Below the pieces are notes generated by a model. The model ran no database searches and was not told the DNA's origin. It saw only the letters and a list, made by a program, of their open reading frames with translations. A stretch of 64,000 nucleotides of DNA from Thermohalobaculum sp965263335 (lineage in GTDB: Bacteria; Pseudomonadota; Alphaproteobacteria; Rhodobacterales; Rhodobacteraceae): the NCBI GenBank assembly GCA_965263335.1, contig CBDHHE010000001.1:3224001-3288000 (forward strand), written 5' to 3'. Below, one piece after another: positions 34,248 through 42,982 of this stretch; the stretch's first letter is position 1, and every line of letters begins with the position of its first letter. A program made the translations under genes and the position numbers.

Positions 34248-35603
34248 TCAGTCCTTCTTGCTCTTCAAGCTTTCCCGAAGGCGCTTGCCGGTGCCTTCCC
34301 GATTGTTCTGCGGCGTCCGGCTGATGGCCAGGGCGTCCGCGGGCACGTTCCGCGTCACCGTGGTCCCGGTGGCGATGTATGCATCTTCGCCGACACTGAC
34401 AGGCGCGACGAGCGCTGTGTTGACGCCGACGAATGCGCCATCGGCGATTTCGGTGCGATGTTTGCGGAACCCGTCATAGTTGCAGGTGATGGTCCCGGCG
34501 CCGATGTTGACGCCCGCACCAAGTGCTGCATCGCCGATATAGCTCAGGTGGTTGACCTTCGAGCCCGTGCCGATCGTCGCGTTCTTCACTTCGACGAAGT
34601 TTCCAATGCGTGCGCCCTCAGCGAGCACCGCGCCCGGACGCAGGCGCGCGTAAGGCCCGACGATTGAGCCACAGGAGACGTGCGCATTGTCCAGATGCGA
34701 GAACGCGCGGATCGTGACGCCGTCCTCGACGGTCACACCTGGTCCGAGGATCACGTTCGGCTCGATGATCACATCACGTCCGATCACGGTATCGTGGCTG
34801 AGAAAGACAGTCTCTGGGGCAACCAGCGTCGCGCCGCCACGCATCGCCGCATCGCGCAGACGGGACTGAATGACAGCTTCGGCACGGGCAAGCTCGACCC
34901 TGTCGTTGACGCCGAGCGTCTCTTCCTCTGCGCAGAAAACCGCACGAACGCCCAGGCCATCTGACCGGGCAAGCGCGACGATGTCGGTGAGGTAGATCTC
35001 TCCCTGCGCATTGTCACTGCCGACCCGATCAAGAAGCGCGAGCATCATCCGGGCGTCGCCGACCATCACGCCGGCGTTGCACTTGTTGATCGCAAGCTGC
35101 TCATCGGACGCATCGGCGGCTTCCACAATCGCATCGAGGCGATTGTCGTGGTCCACGATCAAGCGCCCGTAACGGCCGGGTGCGTCAGTCTCGAACCCCA
35201 GCACCGAAATCGCGGCATCTGCGCGAGCTGCACGCAATGCACCCAGCGTTTCAGCCGTGAGAAGCGGCGTATCCCCATACAAAACAATCAGATCGCCCGA
35301 GAACCCCTCGAGAGCCGGGCGCGCGGCCAGAACCGCATGCCCGGTACCGCGCTGCTCGGTCTGCGGGCAAGTCGCGATGCCGGGATCGGTGCGCCGGACA
35401 ACCTCGGCAACGGCCTCGCCGCCATGGCCCGTGACCACAGCCATGCGCTCGGGCGACAAGGTGCGTCCGGTCTGCAGGACATGGGTCAGCATTGGGGCGC
35501 CCGCCAGCGCGTGCAGCACCTTTGGGAGCTGCGACTTCATCCGCGTCCCCTTGCCAGCAGCCAGGATCACGGCGGCGATCGGGGTGTTCTGATCAGTCTG
35601 CAT
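34248..35603 (-). CDS. glmU: Bifunctional UDP-GlcNAc pyrophosphorylase / glucosamine-1-P acetyltransferase
   Basis: 451 aa. Uridyltransferase motif LAAGKGTRMKSQLPKVLH, then YGDTPLL and NAGVM, followed by the left-handed beta-helix acetyltransferase (VGPYARLRPGAVL, GNFVEVKNA, NHLSYIGDA, GAGTITCNYDG). Makes UDP-GlcNAc. Two adjacent ATGs are possible; 35603 is chosen because GGGGAG is then 5 bp upstream. The C-terminus KRLRESLKSKKD is normal. First gene of the glmU-glmS operon. Confidence 0.96.
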   Translation of the reverse strand: MQTDQNTPIAAVILAAGKGTRMKSQLPKVLHALAGAPMLTHVLQTGRTLSPERMAVVTGHGGEAVAEVVRRTDPGIATCPQTEQRGTGHAVLAARPALEGFSGDLIVLYGDTPLLTAETLGALRAARADAAISVLGFETDAPGRYGRLIVDHDNRLDAIVEAADASDEQLAINKCNAGVMVGDARMMLALLDRVGSDNAQGEIYLTDIVALARSDGLGVRAVFCAEEETLGVNDRVELARAEAVIQSRLRDAAMRGGATLVAPETVFLSHDTVIGRDVIIEPNVILGPGVTVEDGVTIRAFSHLDNAHVSCGSIVGPYARLRPGAVLAEGARIGNFVEVKNATIGTGSKVNHLSYIGDAALGAGVNIGAGTITCNYDGFRKHRTEIADGAFVGVNTALVAPVSVGEDAYIATGTTVTRNVPADALAISRTPQNNREGTGKRLRESLKSKKD

Positions 35604-35852
35604 CATGTCTCCCCTATAGACAGAGCGACCGGGCCGAGAAAGCCGCTCTGCCTTCAGAATTGGTTTCAGATGATTGCGCAACCTTCATCCGGCGGCCTTT
35701 TGACGGCTTGCGGCGGTTGCCCGGCTGCGGAAACCGATCACACCTCGACATCATTTGTTAAGGAGTCCGCAACCACATCTCTCAGCAGTTTGGTGAGACA
35801 TCCTCCGTAACCTCCGTGGCGTGATTAGCAGGAGCGAGAAATTGCTCCGGGG
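35604..35852. other. Divergent region between glmU and the metalloprotease
   Basis: About 250 bp between divergent starts. TTGTTAAGGAGTCC (near 35755) and the direct repeat CCTCCGTAACCTCCGT (35802-35817) are visible. AGGAG at 35830-35834 is a ribosome site for the protease; measured from it, an ATT at 35841 would be better spaced than the GTG at 35853. Confidence 0.4.
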
Positions 35853-38033
35853 GTGGACGCGGCAGAAGCCTTGCGTTGTGCGGGGCAGCTGTTGTCAGAT
35901 TTGTTTCATTTCGAGGGGTGTGCTTGCGCTGCATGTGCCAGCGCTCCCGAACAGAAGCTGGGTGGGTCGGCCGCTTCAACGTCCGACAACTCCACGCCGC
36001 GAGCGCCCGGATCCGGGCAGGCTTCCAAGACGGTCTATTCGGCCGAGCAAGTCGCTGACGCCCTGACCACCGCGGACGGACAGTATGGGTCAGTCGCCTG
36101 GACGGCGGACACCATCACCTACTCAATCAACACCGGACAGCTAGAGTCCGATCACGTCAAGTATGATCGCGAGCACGCCGGCTATGTCGAAATGACTGCC
36201 ATGATGGAGGCACGTGCTGCCGAGGCCTTCGAGCTTTGGGACGATCTGATTGCGATTGATCTTGTCCGCACGGAAGACGATGCCTTTGCGGACGTCAGCT
36301 TTAACTACTCGTCCAACACAGGCGGAAGCACCTACGCGAAGTATTTCTATTCGAGCGCTGCGGCGACGGACCGAGCGGATTATTCCCTGACCGACACCGA
36401 CATCTGGTTCGCCGATGATTGGTGGACGCATGACGAGAGCAGCGATCTCTTCGCGGGCAGCTACGGTATCCTGACCTACATTCACGAGATCGGCCACGCA
36501 CTCGGGCTGAGCCACCCGGGTCAGTACAACGGCTCTGCAAACTTCAGCACCGATGCGACGCATTTCCAGGACACGCGCGGATACACGACGATGTCCTACT
36601 TCGATGCGGATGAAAACGGCTCCGGCACCGATCACCGAACCAGCGACGGGCTGCAGTACGGTGCCACACCGCTCCTGCATGACATCATGACGGTGCAGGC
36701 GATCTACGGCGCCGACATGACGACCCGAACCGACGCGACCACCTACGGGTTCAACAACACCTCGGGACGATCGGCCTTCGACTTCACGAAGAACACCGAT
36801 CCAGTGGTGGCGATCTGGGATGCAGGCGGCATCGACACGCTCGACGTGTCCGGCTTCAACACCGATCAGATCGTCAACCTGAACGAAGGGGCGTTCTCCT
36901 CGGTCGGACACCTCACTCAGAACGTCGCGATCGCCTACGGGGCGATCATAGAGAACGCCGTCACCGGCGCAGGGAGCGACACGCTGATCGGAAACGAGGC
37001 GAACAACCGTCTGGATGGTGGTGCGGGAGCGGATGTGCTGAACGGCGGGGCAGGTTTCGATCTGGCGAGCTATGCATCTTCCAAGACGAGCGTCCAAATC
37101 GAACTCGGCAACCTGTCCACCAGGACGGGCGATGCCGTGGGAGATGTGTACATCTCGATCGAGGGCTTTGTCGGTACTGACTTCGCGGATCGACTCATTG
37201 GAGATCAAGGTGGCAACCGCCTCGTCGGTGGTGCACGCGGGGACACCCTCGGAGGGCGCGGCGGACGCGATACGCTCTACGGGGAGGGCGGCAACGATGT
37301 GCTCGACGGCGGCAAAGGCAATGACACCCTCTGGGGTGGCGGTCAGGCCGACAAACTGATCGGCTGGTACAACTCGGACGTCCTCTATGGCGGGAACGGC
37401 AACGACGTCCTCCTGGGCGGTGCACAGGCGGACGAGCTCTACGGCGGCAACAACAACGACATCCTCCGCGGCGGCAACGGCACGGACCTGATGTATGGTG
37501 ACGGCCAGAGCGATACGCTCTACGGCGAAGCCGACAGTGACGAGATGTATGGCGGCAACGGCAACGACACCCTCTGGGGCGGCTCACAGGGCGATCAGCT
37601 GTTCGGCGGCAACGATCACGATGTTCTGCACGGGGAAGGAGGCGCCGACAGCCTCGATGGCGGCGCGGGCAACGATCAGCTCTTTGGCGGCTACAACACC
37701 GACACGCTGAACGGCGGTGCAGGCCGCGATGTTCTGGACGGCGGCGGACAGAACGACCGGCTCGACGGGGGCACCGGCAACGACACGCTGACCGGCGGCA
37801 ATGGAGCCGACACCTTCATCTTCACGCGTGGCAGTGGCGTCGACACCATCACGGATTTCAGAAACAATCAGGATCAGATCGATCTTGCGGACTTCGGTCT
37901 CGCAAACATTCAGGCCGCACTCGATCTTGCCGTTCAGTCCGGCGAGGACGTCATCTTCGACTTTGGAGACGGCGACCAGCTGGTTCTGCGGGACACCAAT
38001 CTCACGGATCTCAACAACGACATTCTGATCTGA
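35853..38033 (+). CDS. Serralysin-type M10 metalloprotease with RTX repeats
   Basis: 726-aa secreted zinc protease. The catalytic helix HEIGHALGLSHP (211-222) and the Met-turn TTMSYF (245-250) are intact, and the C-terminal half is a long series of calcium-binding RTX nonapeptides (GGNGNDVLLGG type, residues about 370-660). It ends with the M10 C-terminal domain ADTFIFTRGSGVDTITDF and a DILI tail typical of type I secretion. An unusual Cys-rich N-terminus (CAGQLL, GCACAACASA, residues 9-30) precedes the pro/catalytic part. Start is a GTG with AGGAG 18 bp upstream; a rare ATT at 35841 has better spacing. No secretion genes nearby. Confidence 0.92.
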   Translation: MDAAEALRCAGQLLSDLFHFEGCACAACASAPEQKLGGSAASTSDNSTPRAPGSGQASKTVYSAEQVADALTTADGQYGSVAWTADTITYSINTGQLESDHVKYDREHAGYVEMTAMMEARAAEAFELWDDLIAIDLVRTEDDAFADVSFNYSSNTGGSTYAKYFYSSAAATDRADYSLTDTDIWFADDWWTHDESSDLFAGSYGILTYIHEIGHALGLSHPGQYNGSANFSTDATHFQDTRGYTTMSYFDADENGSGTDHRTSDGLQYGATPLLHDIMTVQAIYGADMTTRTDATTYGFNNTSGRSAFDFTKNTDPVVAIWDAGGIDTLDVSGFNTDQIVNLNEGAFSSVGHLTQNVAIAYGAIIENAVTGAGSDTLIGNEANNRLDGGAGADVLNGGAGFDLASYASSKTSVQIELGNLSTRTGDAVGDVYISIEGFVGTDFADRLIGDQGGNRLVGGARGDTLGGRGGRDTLYGEGGNDVLDGGKGNDTLWGGGQADKLIGWYNSDVLYGGNGNDVLLGGAQADELYGGNNNDILRGGNGTDLMYGDGQSDTLYGEADSDEMYGGNGNDTLWGGSQGDQLFGGNDHDVLHGEGGADSLDGGAGNDQLFGGYNTDTLNGGAGRDVLDGGGQNDRLDGGTGNDTLTGGNGADTFIFTRGSGVDTITDFRNNQDQIDLADFGLANIQAALDLAVQSGEDVIFDFGDGDQLVLRDTNLTDLNNDILI

Positions 38034-38283
38034 CGCCAAGCCCTCGAAGAGGTCCTGCACGACCGGCAGCTGACAGCGCGCGACACGCTGCCTTTCCGGT
38101 CGCTGCACTGGACAGGCCGTCTGAAAAAGGTCAAGAGTGCTGCACACGCGCAGGGGCAACGCCCTGCGTGCGAAACAAGATATCGGCGCAAAGCCCCGTG
38201 CAGTGGCGACCATGGCAGAGCAGAGTACCGTCCGCCCTCACCCGGAGGGCATAAGGGCATCAGGATCACGGCAGGACAAAGGC

Positions 38284-39321
38284 GTGGTGATCGTGACCGG
38301 GGGCGCCGGTTACATCGGCAGCCACACCTGCAAGGCTCTGGCAGCGTCCGGCTACACGCCCGTCACCTATGACAACCTCTCGACCGGAAATCGCTGGGCC
38401 GTGCGCTGGGGCCCCCTCGAGATCGGGGACATTCTCGACGCGAAAAGGCTCGATCAGGTGTTTCGACGGTACAATCCGGTCGGCCTGCTGCACTTCGCGG
38501 CCCTCGCACTGGTTGGCGAATCCATGCGCATGCCCGAGCAGTACTGGAGGGTGAACGTCGCGGGCGCGCTCAACGTGCTGGATGCCTGCCGCGCAAATGG
38601 CGTGAATGCGTTTGTGTTCTCGTCGACCTGTGCGGTCTACGGCACTCCCGATCGGCTGCCAATCACCGAGACGATGCCGAAAGCGCCGATCAACCCCTAC
38701 GGCGCCTCAAAGCTCGCTGCGGAACAACTGCTGGCCGACCACGACATGACCCACGGCATTCGTCATGCGGTGCTGCGCTACTTCAATGCCGCAGGCGCCG
38801 ATCCGGACGGCGAGATCGGCGAATGCCGGGCGGTCGAGACACATCTCGTGCCGTTGGTCCTCGATGCATTGGCGGGCCATCGCGACCCGATCAGCATCAT
38901 GGGAGAAGACTATCCGACGCCGGATGGCACCGCAGTCCGCGATTACATCCACGTCAGCGATCTTGCCTCGGCACATGTGCGCGCCCTGGACCTCCTCATG
39001 GAGGACGCGCCTTCGATGGTGCTGAACCTGGGAACCGGCGACGGTCACTCGGTGCGCGCGGTCATCGACCATGCGGAGCGGATCGCCGAACGCCCGGTGC
39101 CCTGCCGCGTCGCGCCGCGCAGAGCGGGCGACCCCGCGGAACTGGTGGCAGATCCGACGCTGGCCAAGGCACGTCTCGGACCGGGCATCACCCGAAACTC
39201 AACACTCGAGACGATTATCCAGACCGCATGGGCCTGGCAGTCCGGACCGACCTATCTGGGTGAGCTGGCACGCCGCGCCCGCCCTGCAAAACCGGCAACG
39301 GTCGTTGAGACCTCCGCCTAA
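38284..39321 (+). CDS. galE: UDP-glucose 4-epimerase
   Basis: 345-aa short-chain dehydrogenase-type epimerase. NAD site TGGAGYIGSH at the very start, FSSTCAVYG with the catalytic Ser/Thr, and YGASK (Tyr and Lys) are all intact, as is the RYFNAAGADPDGEIGE segment of GalE. The start GTG at 38284 is preferred: AGGA lies 7 bp upstream and this gives the normal N-terminus, whereas the longer frame from 38137 adds an unstructured extension. Interconverts UDP-Glc and UDP-Gal (possibly UDP-GlcNAc/GalNAc). It opens the glycan gene region. Confidence 0.92.
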   Translation: MVIVTGGAGYIGSHTCKALAASGYTPVTYDNLSTGNRWAVRWGPLEIGDILDAKRLDQVFRRYNPVGLLHFAALALVGESMRMPEQYWRVNVAGALNVLDACRANGVNAFVFSSTCAVYGTPDRLPITETMPKAPINPYGASKLAAEQLLADHDMTHGIRHAVLRYFNAAGADPDGEIGECRAVETHLVPLVLDALAGHRDPISIMGEDYPTPDGTAVRDYIHVSDLASAHVRALDLLMEDAPSMVLNLGTGDGHSVRAVIDHAERIAERPVPCRVAPRRAGDPAELVADPTLAKARLGPGITRNSTLETIIQTAWAWQSGPTYLGELARRARPAKPATVVETSA

Positions 39322-39371
39322 TGACGCCCCTGCCCTGCGGAGAGGCCACTCGGAGATTCACGGAGTTGCGG

Positions 39372-40361
39372 TCACGACGCATCGCCCGCCTTTGGCGTAA
39401 CATCGAGACCCTTGAAGATGACCGCAGTATCACCCCGCACGGCGAGGCGCCCGGCATCGACCAGCGCCGCAAGCTCATTGGCCTGCGCCGCCGCCCGCTC
39501 GCTCAAGGGGCCAATATAGCTGTCAGGCAACTCGAGCCGGGCTCGCGGGAACGCCGCCGTCCACTCGGTGCTACGCGTCAGCTGAAGGACACGACGCCGC
39601 AGCGCCATATAGTCCGAGCGCGCGAAGACCGCCTCGTCCTTCGAGCGTTCGGGATCAGACCGCGCCCGCTGGAAGAAGAGCTGGTTCGTATGACGAAGCA
39701 ACTCTGCCTCCCAGGCGCCCAGCGATGGATTTTTCTTCACCGCGTCGGCGCCTTTCAGACCACCGGGCGGAAGTTCGAGCCCGCAGGCAGCGAAGAAGTC
39801 GCTCAGCAACTGGTCATCAGGAGCAGTCGGATCCGAGACGATCAACTCGGCTTCATCGGGTTCGAGCCCGTCGATCATGTGGCTGAAGTAGTCAGGCGCA
39901 AAGCCTGGATACCGATCCAGGACCACCTGGGACTCGGACAACGGCTGGCGCCAGCCGAACTGGATCGATGTGGACCAGGACGAGACCGCGCGCTGGGCCA
40001 GCGGAGACGCGGTGAAGATGACGCGGAAGCGGTTTTCCCCGAAGATCGCCCGAATCGCGCGCAGGTCATCGTTGTTGGCGAAGGAAAAATTCTCGCTGCT
40101 GATGATGAGGTTGCCAACCCGCGCATCTGTCGCGCGGGCATGCGCTTCATGCAATCGGGAGAGACCCAGGTCACGATTGTATCGCACCGATCGCCATCGA
40201 AACGGCGTGGCAAGTCCCCCGTGACCGTAGGCTTCGCCAAGCGCATCGCCGATCGGATACCAGACACCTCCCGGCTCATCCGTCCCAAAGAGGCGATGGA
40301 GCAGGAACTGAACGGAGGTGGTGCCGGTCTTGTGAGGACCGACATGGAAACAGACCTGCAT
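39372..40361 (-). CDS. Sulfotransferase-like P-loop protein
   Basis: 329 aa from the ATG at 40361 (GAGAGAGGG upstream). The N-terminus QVCFHVGPHKTGTTSVQ is the 5'-phosphosulfate loop (PSB-loop) of PAPS-dependent sulfotransferases of the GHKTGTT type; the middle part FRVIFTASPLAQRAVSSW carries the expected Ser/Arg region of the 3'-phosphate site, though in degenerate form. LIISSENFSFA is another family-typical segment. Likely transfers sulfate to a carbohydrate in the cytoplasm before export. Divergent from the methyltransferase at 40442 by 80 bp. A glycosyltransferase-associated role is inferred from neighbours. Confidence 0.75.
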   Translation of the reverse strand: MQVCFHVGPHKTGTTSVQFLLHRLFGTDEPGGVWYPIGDALGEAYGHGGLATPFRWRSVRYNRDLGLSRLHEAHARATDARVGNLIISSENFSFANNDDLRAIRAIFGENRFRVIFTASPLAQRAVSSWSTSIQFGWRQPLSESQVVLDRYPGFAPDYFSHMIDGLEPDEAELIVSDPTAPDDQLLSDFFAACGLELPPGGLKGADAVKKNPSLGAWEAELLRHTNQLFFQRARSDPERSKDEAVFARSDYMALRRRVLQLTRSTEWTAAFPRARLELPDSYIGPLSERAAAQANELAALVDAGRLAVRGDTAVIFKGLDVTPKAGDAS

Positions 40362-40441
40362 CACCCTCTCTCGCGCGCAACGGACCATGCGTCTGATAGT
40401 CTGGCGTGCCCCGCGTTGCAAACATCTGGAGTGGTTTAGGA

Positions 40442-41329
40442 ATGCGCGCCGATATCTGGGAGAACACGCTCGCACTCAATGCCCATGTTTCCGAGCCGGG
40501 CGAGGCCATTCAACCCGCGGCCACGTGGACCGGCCTCGACAAGGGCCGCATCGTCTGGGACCGGACCCGGCTGGACCTGGAGGCGGCTCTGGCACGCGAT
40601 CCGCATCCCCTGCCATCGACGCCGGCCCGCGAGGGCTACTACGGGGCCAATCACTTCGACTACTGGGCCAGCGGACTGCGCGACTTCCAGATGCTGAGCG
40701 ACTGTGCCCGGGACCTCGGTCACGACGTGAGAAGCTATCTGGATCTCGGCTGTGCCTCTGGACGGGTGTTGCGTCACTTCGCGCTTCAGGCGGATGGCGT
40801 GCGCGCCATCGGCACCGACCTGAACCGCGCACACATCGAGTGGATCTATCGCCATCTGCCGACCAGCGTTCTCGCATTCCAGAACCATGCCTTGCCCTCC
40901 CTGCCGCTGGCTGATGGATCGGTCAGCATGGTGTCGGCATTCTCGGTCTTCACGCACATCGAGACCTTCGATGTGGCATGGCTGATGGAGCTCGCGCGGG
41001 TGATGGAACCGGGGGGAATTGCGTGGCTGACCGCGCACACCGAGCACACTTGGGCCGAGCTGGACAGCGGCTGGCCGCTCCACAAGGCGTTGGCGCGTCA
41101 TCAGGACTACACCGCGCTTGTCGGTGACCGCGACGCGCCGGGGGAGCGTCCGCCCTTCAGCGGTGAGCGCGCTGTCTTTCGATGGAGCTCCGAGCGCTCC
41201 TACTCAGCCAATGTTTTCGTGACGACCGACTACATCCACTCTGTATGGGGCCGCGTCTTCGACATCGTCGAAATCCGTCGGCGCCATCCTGCCTTTCAGG
41301 ATGTCGTGATATGCCGAAAGCGTGCCTGA
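40442..41329 (+). CDS. Class I SAM-dependent methyltransferase
   Basis: 295 aa. The SAM motif I is DLGCASGRVLRHF (around residue 104), motif II TDLNRAHIEW with acidic Asp, and motif post III MEPGGIAWLTAHTEHTW. The N-terminal region before the Rossmann fold is about 90 aa and lacks known features (HFDYWASGLRDF). Proteins of this layout methylate sugars in polysaccharide loci. Start at 40442 is preferred over 40406 because the protein begins cleanly and has GGAG 11 bp upstream. It converges on the methyltransferase at 41386 with a 56-bp spacer. Confidence 0.85.
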   Translation: MRADIWENTLALNAHVSEPGEAIQPAATWTGLDKGRIVWDRTRLDLEAALARDPHPLPSTPAREGYYGANHFDYWASGLRDFQMLSDCARDLGHDVRSYLDLGCASGRVLRHFALQADGVRAIGTDLNRAHIEWIYRHLPTSVLAFQNHALPSLPLADGSVSMVSAFSVFTHIETFDVAWLMELARVMEPGGIAWLTAHTEHTWAELDSGWPLHKALARHQDYTALVGDRDAPGERPPFSGERAVFRWSSERSYSANVFVTTDYIHSVWGRVFDIVEIRRRHPAFQDVVICRKRA

Positions 41330-41385
41330 GAATGTCCACGGCCGCGCCGGGTCGCAGCCGAGCCGCTCTGCAAGGGTTGTCCGGC

Positions 41386-42228
41386 TCAGCCTGACTTGCG
41401 GCAGAGACATGTCAGCGCGTGGTCCTCGCGGCTGGTTTCATCGAGAATTTCAAGCCCGAACAACGTCAGCGCCGATCGAAACGCAGGCTTCGTGAAGAAC
41501 CACCAGAAGGGTGTGTAGGACAGGCTGCCGCGTTCCTTCCAGAGATTGTAGTCCTTGGGCACGTCGCGTTGAATCCAAGGCATCGACGCGTTTCGATCGT
41601 CGGGCGCAGGCACGAAGCTCGTGAAGCGCCCTTCGGGCCAGCCGAGCTTCTCCTGGTAGTAGGCCTCGAACACACGTCGCTCACCGGCGCTGAGCGCCGG
41701 CAGGAAGACGACCGCACTGTCCGGCAGGTCGATCCGACCCGCATCATTGCGGATCGTGGTCGGGACGATGATGGTGTTGACGATCAGGTGCTCGCCCGTG
41801 ACCGAAACCAGGTTTTCAATCATCCGGATCGGGGCCGGGGCATGATACAGAATGCCGGTGGAGTGCACGACATCGAAGCGGCCCACCGACTGTGCAAACT
41901 CCTTGCTCTCGAGATCGGCCTTCTCGACCATCGCGAGGCGGTCCGGGTCAGCCGAGCGCACCTTCTCGCGAAAGGCCTCCCAATCCGGGTGCGCGAACGG
42001 GCGCGCATCGACCATGGTCGCCTTCCTTGCGCCCTTCTCCAGGGCAACGCTGATCCGCTCGTTGCGCGCCGCCATACCGATGCCGCCAATGTCGCAGAAG
42101 CTGCGGTCCGGCGCGACTTCGGCGATCCACTCGAGCACCTTCTCCTCGTCGCTGGGAACATCCGGCGGAGTATGAGTGCGGCGCATCCGGTTGCCGATCC
42201 AGCTGAAGACGCCCCCACGATCCGTCAC
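41386..42228 (-). CDS. Class I SAM-dependent methyltransferase
   Basis: 280 aa. Start is GTG at 42228, supported by AGGAGG 6 bp upstream and by its overlap with the end of the glycosyltransferase gene (42230). The SAM motif here is CDIGGIGMAARNERIS (about 45), followed by MVDARPF (acidic loop) and VVHSTGILYH. The C-terminal part (RDVPKDYNLWKERG, WWFFTKPAF) is unusual and shared with polysaccharide-associated methyltransferases. It is last in a minus-strand operon: large GT, GT2, methyltransferase. Acceptor unknown. Confidence 0.83.
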   Translation of the reverse strand: MTDRGGVFSWIGNRMRRTHTPPDVPSDEEKVLEWIAEVAPDRSFCDIGGIGMAARNERISVALEKGARKATMVDARPFAHPDWEAFREKVRSADPDRLAMVEKADLESKEFAQSVGRFDVVHSTGILYHAPAPIRMIENLVSVTGEHLIVNTIIVPTTIRNDAGRIDLPDSAVVFLPALSAGERRVFEAYYQEKLGWPEGRFTSFVPAPDDRNASMPWIQRDVPKDYNLWKERGSLSYTPFWWFFTKPAFRSALTLFGLEILDETSREDHALTCLCRKSG

Positions 42229-42229
42229 C

Positions 42230-42982
42230 TCATCCCTCCTCTTGCGCCGACCCACCCGTGCCCGGCCAGTCGTAGGCGAGCAACGGCGTGGGCCGGATCA
42301 GCGTCTTTTTCGAACTGGCCTCGATCGTCCGCGATCCTTCGCGGCGTCGCTTGAAGATGATCGTGCCTTGCGCGACCCGATGATGATAGCCGGCCGCGAG
42401 CGTCTCGCAGTTCCAATGCCAGTCCTCATAGGCAAACCCCGCCCGAACATCGCGTTTGCAGAAGGGATGGTCGCGATATGCAGAAAGCGGCGCCAAGCAA
42501 AGCGCATCCCAGCAGTTGTTCAAACGCAGGAAGTCGGATGCGGAAAACCCGGGATCGCGCTCGTCGGGCTTTATCAGCAACGAGGCCTGCTGATCGAAGA
42601 ACCAGTTGAATTCGGGATGCGCGATCACCCGGCCCGGCCGCTCGTGGCACAGACGGTGGGCGGCGACGAGCCAGTTCAAGCTCCAAAGGTCGTCACCGTC
42701 GAGAAACGCGACATAGGACCCTCGTGCCTGCTCGACGGCCGCATTCCGGGCCCGCCCCTGATCCCCGAAATCGGTCTCGATCACGCGTAGGTCATGCGCG
42801 TCGGCACCGGCAAACACCGCGCGGGTCGGATCACCCGGCCGATCGAGCACCGCCAGTTTTTCGCAGCGCAGTCCTGCCTGTTCCGCTTCGGCTGTCGCAT
42901 CGAGAAAGCTTCTGAGTGAGATACCCGCCAGTGCCCCTTCGTCATGGGCGGTGATGACGCATGTGATCTCCGGGACCGTCAT
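42230..42982 (-). CDS. Glycosyltransferase family 2
   Basis: 250-aa GT-A enzyme. TCVITAHDEGALAG at the start, FGDQGRARNAAVEQARG, and the metal-binding LDGDD (DxD) are clear. Its end carries EDWHWNCETLAAGY, where the ED pair is the catalytic base motif, and a basic segment (KRRREGSRTIEASSKK). It overlaps the upstream large glycosyltransferase by ATGA and the downstream methyltransferase start, so all three are coupled. Adds one sugar of unknown type. Confidence 0.88.
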   Translation of the reverse strand: MTVPEITCVITAHDEGALAGISLRSFLDATAEAEQAGLRCEKLAVLDRPGDPTRAVFAGADAHDLRVIETDFGDQGRARNAAVEQARGSYVAFLDGDDLWSLNWLVAAHRLCHERPGRVIAHPEFNWFFDQQASLLIKPDERDPGFSASDFLRLNNCWDALCLAPLSAYRDHPFCKRDVRAGFAYEDWHWNCETLAAGYHHRVAQGTIIFKRRREGSRTIEASSKKTLIRPTPLLAYDWPGTGGSAQEEG

